64,000 bases of DNA from Dermatophagoides farinae (taxonomy: Eukaryota; Arthropoda; Arachnida; Sarcoptiformes; Pyroglyphidae), in the NCBI RefSeq assembly GCF_024713945.1, contig NC_134678.1, positions 6,386,001-6,450,000 of the forward strand, read 5' to 3'. The notes beneath the pieces were generated by a model, which had not been told where the DNA came from, did no database searches, and saw only the letters and a program-made list of their open reading frames with translations. This document shows positions 55,322 to 64,000 of the stretch, piece by piece. The position numbers were made by a program, and so were the translations under genes. Numbering within the stretch: position 1 is the stretch's first letter; each line of letters starts with the position of its first letter.

Positions 55322-57200
55322 ATGGAGAATTATTATTTCAAACATCCATCTCATTTTGGTGACATGTTCAGTTTATTTGAAGATTTCTATCGAAGTAAAA
55401 CTTTATCCGATGTGATCATCAACTGTCAGGGTAGAAATATTCATGCTCATCGTATGGTTCTTTGTGCTGGATCGGATCATTTTCGACGGCTATTAACATC
55501 GATCAAGATGCATAATCAATTACCCGTTTTAATTATAACGGATATTTCATTCGAAGATATGGAAATAATTCTTGAATTCATTTATCGTGGTCAGATTGTC
55601 GTATCTCGTGACAAAGTTGAATCATTACGGCAAGCTGCCTACAAACTTCGTGTTCGTGGTTTTGAGAATTTTCTTCGAAAACCATTCAACAGTAATGGCG
55701 TTCTAAATGGTAGTGTTTCAATGCAAACAATGAAAACAATGACCAACGGAAATGTACGTTCGACAAGTTTATTACATGTAAGTTTGTTTTTTATTTTTTT
55801 TGTCTTTTTTCTGATGATAACTTGAATGTATGATAATATAGGAAAGTAAACGTTATTTACAACAAATTAATGAAATGGAAATCAAACGAACGAAACTGTC
55901 ACATAGTACACCAAATGGTAATCATATGCAGCAACAAGATTCCTTGTATAATAATAATAATAATAACAATCATCATCATGCGAATGCACGTCATTTACGA
56001 GAATCGCCTGCCGATTTCCGTCGACATTATCCTCATAATAATACCGAACCACAATCACAATTAGAAGCTGCCTTACAACGTGGATTAAATCAGATGAACC
56101 AGAATTGTAGTAATCAACAATCTTCTCCAAATGCTATGATGAAAAAAATGATTCATTTTGAACAATTAATGAAATCTTGTAATGGAAATGTCAATAATAA
56201 TAATAATAATAATGGTGTTTATGATTGTAATGGAACTTTAGATCTAAAAATTGATAAACATCGACAACAGAATGATCAAGTGCCTTCAATAACAATTACT
56301 CGTGTAAATGTAAGCGACAATTTTTATATTTATTTTCCAATGTATTAACTCTTTGTTTTATGACAGGGTCCTGGAGTTTCTATCGATTTAAATTGTGGTA
56401 ATTCTTCAATGAGTGATTCATGTGATGAAAACGAAGAGAATCAAAGAAATGAAACGGTTGAAAATAACATGAGTGGACAGGGGAATTATACGAATAATCA
56501 TTTTGATAATAGCAGAAATGGTATGTCAATATCAACAAATGATTTTTTTTTATAATTGTTTTTTCATTTAAAAGAATCACATGAAGTAAACTATACATAT
56601 GAAATGGATCCAAGTGTTCTTGTTGCTCCTCAATGGGATAATTCTGATGAAAACATAAAAAATTGTGGCTCGGTTAAAGAAGATGCTGACGGTACTGAAG
56701 AGGAAGAATATTTCGAATCAATGAGTCGTAATTCAAATTCGATGCTTGATTCGATGTTTATGGCTGCACAGAAAATGAATCAAATGAATGCTGGCCAAAA
56801 TTTTTTCTATTGTGAACATTGTCCGAAATATTTTGTCGATGAAGATCATCTACAATTACATATCAAACGAACACATGGTTTAAATAAGATGAATCAATGT
56901 AACATTTGCGGAAAAGCTTATGCTTGGAAATCTGGTCTTTACAAACATAAACGTCATGTCCATAATATTGGTGGTACTGGTGCAAAAATCACACCAAATG
57001 GTAATGGCGATTCTGATTCAGCAGTTGATAGTCAACCGCCCACTCCTACCGATGTTCAACAAATTCAATCATCATCAATGGAAGTGATCAATAAAATGAA
57101 CAACAACAACAACAACAATGATGCCATCTCACCATCGCCGATCGAATCGACTATTGACGAAACGCCAGCCATCTCTCCTACGGCTGTTACAACAACATGA
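55322..57200 (+). CDS. BTB/POZ and C2H2 zinc-finger transcription factor (tramtrack/lola class)
   Basis: Four exons, 55322-55777, 55842-56309, 56367-56520 and 56575-57200, join in phase to 567 residues; introns are 54-64 bases. Residues about 15-125 form a BTB dimerisation domain: SLFEDFYRSKTLSDVIINCQ, then HAHRMVLCAGSDHFRRLL, FEDMEIILEFIYRGQIVVS and KLRVRGFENFL. These match the arthropod ttk-type BTB (LSDV...KAHKMVLSACSPYF, LKAVVEFMYKGEI, LKVRGL). A long disordered N/Q/H-rich middle follows. Two C2H2 fingers lie at residues 439-460 (FYCEHCPKYF...HIKRTH) and 468-489 (QCNICGKAYAWKSGLYKHKR...H), both C-x2-C-x12-H-x4-H. The product is a likely nuclear developmental regulator. Family members often have alternative 3' finger exons, but none is visible here. 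I cannot assign one orthologue. Confidence 0.9.
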
Positions 57201-57308
57201 TGCTCATTTCTGTGATTACTTATTCGATAATGTTCGAATGTCTAATTGATGGCCATCACCTACTTATCAGAAGAAAATTTTTTTTTTGCTCAATCCTAAT
57301 TCGTGTTC

Positions 57309-57343
<35 letters not shown>

Positions 57344-57784
57344 TTTAATATATCATTACTTGGATTCAACAATGTGTTCATTATTTTTATAAAGATGAAT
57401 CATCCAAAAGAATATTCGCTTTCTGGGGAAAAACTATAATTTTTGAATTTGAATCAAATGTAGAACGAACCTATCGCCATCTATTGAGGTTTATATAATT
57501 TATTTAAAATGTAAATTTTGTAAATTAATTTATTCTTGAACTAAATTTTACCTTGTTTTTTCTCTCACACAAAAAATATAACAAAATTCAATACATAATA
57601 CAGAGATAATAATAATTTATACAAAAAAATATCGATTTTACAAGAAAAAAACAATAATAGAGATCGATGATTATATGGAATGATGAATTCCTTTAACATT
57701 CTGAAATGCATTCGATTTGTAAACGCGTATGATTGAAATTGATGCTTATGGATTGATTTTTGTTCATACACATTGATTGATCAA
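57201..57784. other. Convergent 3' flank between the BTB zinc-finger and SH3BP5-like genes
   Basis: No coding exon is visible. The region holds a pure ATT tract (57311-57342). A TTTATT at 57529-57534 could be the minus-strand AATAAA of the SH3BP5-like gene. Both 3' UTRs must lie within this 584-base space. Confidence 0.5.
57311..57342. repeat. (ATT)n microsatellite
   Basis: About ten uninterrupted ATT units, just downstream of the BTB zinc-finger gene. Confidence 0.95.
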
Positions 57785-59088
57785 TCACGATGATGATGAT
57801 GATGATGTTGATGACAATGATGACGACGTTGATAATGAATGACAATCGGTTGTTTGAGTGGCAATAATTTTTTCATCGGGATTCAATTCAATTTTGGCTA
57901 GATTTTCGACAATTTCAACTAAAAATGTAAATCTTAAAATAAATCACGAATAAATGAGATATAAACTAGACTTACGGCAATTTTGATCAATAATTTCGGC
58001 GCCAACACCTGGTTCTCTTTTTAATGATTTAGCAATGTATTGGGCACGTTTTTCATGTATTTCTTCCGAAATGTTTTCCAAATTTTTTAATGTTGTTGAA
58101 TATTGGCTCTTACATTTGGCCAATTCTTCTTCCAACAATTTTGTATCATCACGAATCTTTTTCAATTTCAAATCAATGTTATGGGCTTCATCAAAATAAG
58201 ATCTGCATGCGAGAGATTATAAAAAAAAGTCAATTCAATTCAATCATCATCATTAAAATCCTTACTTTGCTCGTTTAATTGAACTTTTATATTTAGTTTT
58301 CAAATCTGTTGCATTATATTCGAGTAAACGAATTTGTGCCATTAGACTTAAATGCTCTAGTTCATGTTCTTCACGTTTTAATTTAGCTTCCATAAACTAA
58401 ATTTAGATAATGGAAAATGTCAATAAATAAAATCTAAATTGTTATCAGTCATTCATGATAGTCACCTTAGCATTGGCAATATTAAGCTTTTCCTGCCAAT
58501 ATTGATCAAAATGGCCATCTTCTTTGATATTTTTATGAAACATTAATTCGGCATCTGATATGGCTTGTTTGGCATTCATATAAAGTTCGTTAAATTTTTC
58601 AAATTTTAGAGCTGCTGTTTGGCACTTTATTTTAAGGCTGTAGATATGGAAAAAAAAGAATGTAAAAAGATTAATGAAAATAGATAGATTATAACCAAAT
58701 CTTATTTTTCATACTCGTTCAATTTTTGTAAGGCCTCATAATAAGGTCTAGAGGTAGAGACATTTCGTTCGCCACATTTCTTCAATGTTTTGTTCAATTG
58801 AACAGAACTTTCATTGAGAACACGATGGAAACGGGAATTTTCTTCCTGAAAACATTGTTCAAGTTGATTGATTTTTGTCGAATACCGATTCAGATCATCG
58901 AGTAGATCACGAATTTTTGGATCAAACTCTTTGATATCTGGAATCTGGCAATCTATTTCATCGATTGAATCCTCTTCAATCAATTCATGATGATGATGTT
59001 TATGTGATTTATGATTACCAACATTGTAATCGCCATTGCGATGATTATGATTATTATGATGTTGGCCAATAATTTCGTTTGACGACAT
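57785..59088 (-). CDS. SH3BP5: SH3BP5/parcas-like RAB11 guanine-nucleotide exchange factor
   Basis: SH3BP5 family proteins are coiled-coil exchange factors for RAB11; Drosophila parcas is the fly member. Five minus-strand exons, 59088-58715, 58637-58466, 58396-58266, 58202-57976 and 57918-57785, join in phase to 345 residues. Introns are 57-77 bases. After an H/N-rich N-terminus come DPKIRDLLDDLNRYSTKINQ (human DPRIQGELEKLNQSTDDINR), SSVQLNKTLKKCG, RPYYEALQKLN, a long amphipathic helix region, SYFDEAHNIDLKL (human PYFELKAKYYVQL) and CKSQYSTTLKNLENISEEIH (human KGEYKMALKNLEMISDEIH). It then reads GVGAE and ends in a serine-rich tail. It is shorter than human SH3BP5 (455), lacking most of the disordered C-terminus. 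The start at 59088 fits the family; the frame stays open upstream to an ATG at 59220. Confidence 0.93.
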
Positions 59089-61490
59089 AACAGCCGCAAA
59101 ACAAACCAAACAGAAAACCAAAAATCCAAAACAAAATAAATAACAAAAATGAATGGCCAATACAATTAAATGGTTCGTAATTGTTTTTTGTTTCCTATGA
59201 AGAAAACATATAACAATCAAATCAATACAATGAAGAAAAATAAATTAAAAAATATCGAAAACAAACCAATTATCAGAACAAAAAAAAAAGATTGATCGAT
59301 AATGAAAAACAAACAAACAAACAAAAAAAATAATACAAAACAAATTGATGACAAAAAAGAGACAAAATACGTCACAATCAGAAAAGTAAAGTCACATTGG
59401 CATAAGTATAAATGAATAGATGACGATGTTGAAAAAAATTTTTTGATCGACAAGAATGATATTCATATTACATGATGACAAAAAGGTATGCGCGTTAGGA
59501 ATTATGAAAAGAAATTTGATGACGATTTTCTTTGTTCAATGCATTATCATTTTGGTATTTGATTGATTGACTAATCGATTGATTTTGAAATTTTTTTTCA
59601 TATATCTAATCAGAAAAAAATTTATTGATTTAGTTGCGTAAATTTTTTTTTTTTGTTGTTGTTGTAGTTGTTGTGGTATATTAGTTGTATACAAGATCAT
59701 GGCCATAAACAAAAAAAAAACGATGATAATATTCATATACCAAAAACAGAGCAGTAGTAGCTACAAATAAAGGTACGTATGTACCATTCATTCATTCATT
59801 CATTCATCATAACTACCATCATTCGTGTTAAAATTTTGGCAATATTGAAATGGCATCAGCAAAAGGCAACCAAATGTGCAAAGTACATTTTTCAAATTTA
59901 TGTCCTTACGTCACTCTATAATCATTTTTCTAAAATCAATCCATTTAAAAATTGATTATGATGAAGATATATGGAGTTGTGGTATATCACAAAATTTTAA
60001 ACAAATAGATAAAATATGATGATAATTCATTTGCGGTTTTTTTACACGTATAAAATGATGATGATAACAGTAAATTTCTTTTTTTTATGTTCTGAGCAAA
60101 TCCAATATATTGGAGAGTCCAACATCAACAACAACAACAATAACAACAACAATAATACTCACTCGAATAGCAAAAGAGAATCGGAAAAAATATCTTTGTG
60201 TGTGTTTTTTTTGACGCTACAACAGATGGGATTTTATTTTTTACCAGTCTCTCTTACTCTGTCTTTTTCTCTCTCTCTCTTTCTCACACACAATTTGACA
60301 TCAATGAAATTTCCATTGATATGAATGGATTTTGTTTTTTTGTTTGTTGTTTTTCTTTTTTGTCCATTCCATTGCACAAAACGCGGTCAATTTCGTTTAA
60401 ATGGAAATGAGCATACAAATGTACTGGCATCATTCAATCCCCAATGTATGTAATAATAACACACATTCCATTACACTAATCAGTGCATATATGCCAAATT
60501 TTGTCAAAAATGATCGACAAAATTTATTGGCTGAAAAAAAAAATAAATCTGAGCCTTCTATTCATCACCATCATCAACATGGCAATGGCGTCATTTACGC
60601 GCCTTGTCAGTATTGCTGTGTAATAATATAATAAATATATCATCAAGTTTTCGACGTTGTTGGCCCACCTGAAATGAATTTATGAGTGTGTATGTGTGTT
60701 GTTACTCTGGTTACATTTTTCGAAAAAAAGAGCTAAAGAGAGAGAAAAAAAACCATAACAAGATTTTTTCGAGAGAAAGTTTTTTTTTGTTCTCTCGTTT
60801 CTTCTAATTTCCAGTTCAACGTATATCTCAATGCATATAATATAACCGTTTTAAAAAGATATCATCGTCATCAAACTTAAAAAAATCGTGGATCGATTCT
60901 TTTATATATTTATTTGAAATCAATAATTTAAATCAATTTGTTTTCCTTTCATCATCATCATCATCAACAATCAACAATTTCTTTTCCTTATTATTATTAT
61001 CATCATAATCGATAGCAGCCGCCGAATGAACAGAAAAAAAAAATGACGTCGTCGTTGTCGTCGTCGTCTATTAGAGCCTGATAGATATATCGAATCATCA
61101 CCAAATAAAAAATTTACTCTCTCTCTCAGTATTTTTGTTCAATCCATATTATATACACAACACTCATACATACAAACATCTATCTATCTATATCTTATAC
61201 ATCAAAAAAAAAATCGACCGCTGATCGACCACAATGTCATCGTCTATTAGTAGTCAATAGTTAATTTTTGATCCGTTTTTCTTCTTTCTGCTATTTCTTT
61301 TTTCCTCACTGCACATCTCATGTATTCGATACACTGAAAAAAAAATTCGAATTTTTTTTTATACTCAACAAACGAAAACAAGAATTCTGTCTGTTTGTTT
61401 TTTCCAACAAAAATAAAAAAAAAATTCAAGTTGCCTTAGATCATCATTGTCATATATACCTCAAGTCATCTATCAATCAATCAATCAATA
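59089..61490. other. Divergent intergenic region between the SH3BP5-like gene and SLC25A1
   Basis: No supportable coding exon. Frames such as 60016-60324 and 60401-60631 are short and match nothing I know. The minus-strand sequence at 59187-59190 (ATAG before GAAACAAAAAAC) could be a 5' UTR acceptor for the SH3BP5-like gene. About 61020-61075 is unusually GC-rich for this window, with TGACGTCG (CRE-like) followed by GTC/GTCG repeats, and sits about 430 bases upstream of the SLC25A1 start as a promoter candidate. Confidence 0.5.
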
Positions 61491-62584
61491 ATGTCCAATA
61501 ATCCTTCAGCCAGTTCATCATCTCCTGGTGCTTTAATTGGTGGTCCGCCGCCACAATCAGCAGCACAATCCAAAAGTTTTCAAAAAACACTCAAAGGAAT
61601 TGTTGCAGGTACATATCAATCGATTCTTTTTCGTTTTTTGAAATTTTTCACATGATTTAATGATCATTTTTGTTTGTTTTAGGCGGTATAACCGGTGGAA
61701 TTGAAATTTGTATAACATTCCCGACAGAATATGTTAAAACACAGCTACAATTGGATGAAAGAAGTGCCAAACCACGTTATAATGGTATTGCCGATGTTGT
61801 TCGACAAACCGTACGTTCACATGGATTTTTTGGTCTTTATCGTGGTCTTAGTGTATTGGTTTATGGATCCATTCCAAAATCTGCCGTTAGGTATGAATAG
61901 AGAATGAAATTTATTGATTTATTAATTGATGTATATTTTTTTCTATTTAGATTTGGCGCGTTTGAAGAATTCAAAAAACGAAGTGTTGATGAAAGAGGCA
62001 ATTTGTCAATATCGAATCGATTACTTTGTGGTTTAGGTGCCGGTGTTTGTGAAGCAATCTTTGCCGTCACTCCAATGGAAACTGTCAAAGTAAAATTCAT
62101 TAATGACCAAAATAGTACGAATCCAAGATTTCGTGGTTTTTTCCATGGTGTACGTGAAATTGTTAAACAAGAAGGAATTCGTGGAACATATCAAGGTTTG
62201 ACGGCAACAATAATGAAACAAGGATCCAATCAGGCGATACGTTTTTTCGTCATGGAAACATTGAAAGATTGGTATCGTGGTGGTGATCCAAATAAAAAAG
62301 TAAATAAACTTGTAACCGGTGTATTTGGTGCATTTGCTGGTGCAGCATCCGTATTTGGTAATACACCAATCGATGTAGTCAAAACACGTATGCAAGGTCT
62401 TGAAGCAAAAAAATATAAAGGAACTGTCGATTGTTTTATGCAGATTGCCAAAAATGAAGGTTTCTTTGCATTCTATAAGGGAACAGTACCACGTTTAGGA
62501 CGTGTTTGTCTTGATGTCGCTATTACATTCATGATATATGATAGTTTTATGGAATTATTCAATACAATCTGGAAGACACCTTAA
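61491..62584 (+). CDS. SLC25A1: Mitochondrial tricarboxylate (citrate) carrier
   Basis: An inner-membrane carrier exchanging mitochondrial citrate or isocitrate for cytosolic malate, supplying carbon for lipid synthesis. Three exons, 61491-61608, 61683-61890 and 61951-62584, join in phase (introns 74 and 60 bases) to 319 residues (human 311). All three mitochondrial-carrier repeats are complete with their P-x-[DE]-x-x-[KR] motifs: FPTEYVKTQ (from residue 52), TPMETVKVK and TPIDVVKTR. The stretches [85 protein letters not shown] and [18 protein letters not shown] are nearly identical to human SLC25A1. The N-terminus is S/P/G-rich and non-conserved. The start at 61491 is the ATG of the first exon and gives the family's usual length. 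Confidence 0.97.
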
Positions 62585-64000
62585 TGACAACAGATGATGA
62601 ACAAAATATATTTATTATGTCGATTCGATCGATCAACATTATCATCATTTTTTTTTCATAGAGAATTTTTGAATGTATGTGTATTGAGAACCAATATATT
62701 GCTATTGATTTTTGCAACCAAATTTGTTTCCAGTTTTGTTTTTTTGTATTTTTGTTTTTTTTTATATAAGAGAAAAAATTTATAATTTATATACAGATGC
62801 AATGAAAAAAAAGATTATTGAAACAATCAACATAATGTTTTTTTTTTTGATTTTTTTTTTGTTCTGTTTTCACATATTCAATTTTCAATTCAAAGATTTT
62901 TGTACTTTTTAATGAACTTTTATTTGAGAAAATTTGCTGTTTGAACACACACACACACACACAAAAGAAATGACAACAATGAGATAAGAGAAAACATTTC
63001 TTTTATTCTGGTTGTACATTTTAAAAAAATCTCGTTCATTCTGATGATTATAATGATGATGATGATGATGATAACGAAAAAAAAGAATCGAAATTCTCTT
63101 CCTCTTTATGATGTGTGAAGAATGTGGAAAGAAAAAGAAAAGTTTATTTTTGTTCTGTACTTTGTTTTTTTTTGTCGGTATCATCGATTATCAAAAACCA
63201 AAGTTTTGGCACCGATTAAAAAAAAAACCAGAACAAAAAGGATATGATTTTGTTCTTGTTGCGGTAATAGTTGTAGTAGTAGTGGCACTTGTCAATGATG
63301 AATTATATTTATTATGTAATTCGATTTTTTTTTTTTTTTTGGTTTTGATTAGATTCAACCGTTGATGATATATAGATATATGATTATTATATTGTTATCA
63401 GTAAACATGTGAAACAAACAATCATACGATCAAGCCAATTCAGCCATTCCAGTATTACAAATATTCGAATAATAATGACGTAGGTAATGTACGAATTTTT
63501 TTTTCTTTTCAATTTTCATCTTTAATTTAGTTTAGTAAAATTTCGTATATAAATATGACGACGACGATATTCAACCACAAAAGAGAGAGAGAAAGAAAAA
63601 AATTAAATCAGTCAAAATGACTGACTGACAAACAATAAAAAAAAGGAATAATTCATATATCATTCATAGTGGGAATTTACTTGGCATGAATTCTCTCTTC
63701 ACCACCATCAAATTAGAATTAAAGCTTACTCATTTCGTTGTTTGCATGATGTTTGTTTTATCATCATCATCATCATCGTCATCGTCATCAAGGTTTGTGC
63801 CATCATCATATATTCTTTAAATGATTTCATTTTTTTTCTGAATTACATTTTGTACATTTAATTAATTCCATGTCAGTTATTTTGTTTGTAATCATCAAAC
63901 GGATAATATGTTCTTTCGAATGTTTTAATTATTATCATATAACATAATAAATCAGATGATCAGATTGATTTTGTGTGTGTGTTTGTGTTTATTTGTATTT
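62585..64000. other. 3' flank of SLC25A1, no gene seen
   Basis: AT-rich and repeat-rich, with T and A runs, a CA tract at about 62945-62963, and ATC/GAT tracts near 63053-63074 and 63760-63790. Short frames in 62594-63365 are K/F-rich and match no family. The first part should contain the SLC25A1 3' UTR. Confidence 0.55.

Noticed and set aside
60401-60631. 76-codon frame between the SH3BP5-like gene and SLC25A1
   Set aside because: Contains some plausible residues but has no homologue I recognise, no splice partners, and ends in histidine repeat.

Overview
The window is eukaryotic nuclear DNA from a small-genome arthropod, most likely an astigmatid mite such as a house dust mite (Dermatophagoides type). 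I infer this from the AT-rich background, the dense ATC/GAT, AAC/GTT and CA/GT microsatellites, the very short GT-AG introns (about 50-130 bp) inside well-conserved animal genes, and a mix of animal orthologues that includes GALNS and QPRT. The species is inferred. I saw no rRNA, tRNA, CRISPR array, operon or intact transposon.

Layout. Bases 1-32703 hold one recognisable gene, a Kruppel-like factor of the KLF6/KLF7/luna type. A short first coding exon (5699-5800) is separated by an intron of about 24 kb, packed with simple repeats, from a long low-complexity exon and the zinc-finger exons (29821-32703). Bases 32704-38523 are repeat-rich and apparently non-coding, ending in an orphan terminal-exon-like ORF (38524-38626). 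Bases 38704-50669 form a compact cluster on alternating strands: COP9 signalosome subunit 8 (+), BUD23 18S rRNA methyltransferase (-), an intronless GALNS-like sulfatase (+), ataxin-2 (+), quinolinate phosphoribosyltransferase (-), and a small DUF2439 (ZGRF1/Mte1-like) protein (+). After a 4.6-kb gene-poor gap come a BTB/C2H2 zinc-finger transcription factor (+, 55322-57200), an SH3BP5/parcas-type RAB11 exchange factor (-, 57785-59088) and the mitochondrial citrate carrier SLC25A1 (+, 61491-62584). The last 1.4 kb is non-coding.

The genes do not form one pathway. They are mostly housekeeping genes (protein degradation control, ribosome biogenesis, lysosomal glycan breakdown, RNA regulation, NAD synthesis, citrate export) next to two developmental transcription factors. 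Several pairs are convergent with overlapping or closely spaced 3' ends (CSN8/BUD23, ATXN2/QPRT, BTB-ZF/SH3BP5), and several are divergent and may share promoters (BUD23/GALNS, QPRT/DUF2439, SH3BP5/SLC25A1).

Most worth checking: a reading-frame break between the conserved KLF N-terminus and its long exon; the poly(A)-preceded splice acceptor between KLF zinc fingers 1 and 2; a 1-kb protein-like minus-strand stretch inside the KLF intron; the interleaved poly(A) signals of CSN8 and BUD23; the QPRT gene in an arthropod; and the free-standing DUF2439 protein. I did not find a convincing new biological system.
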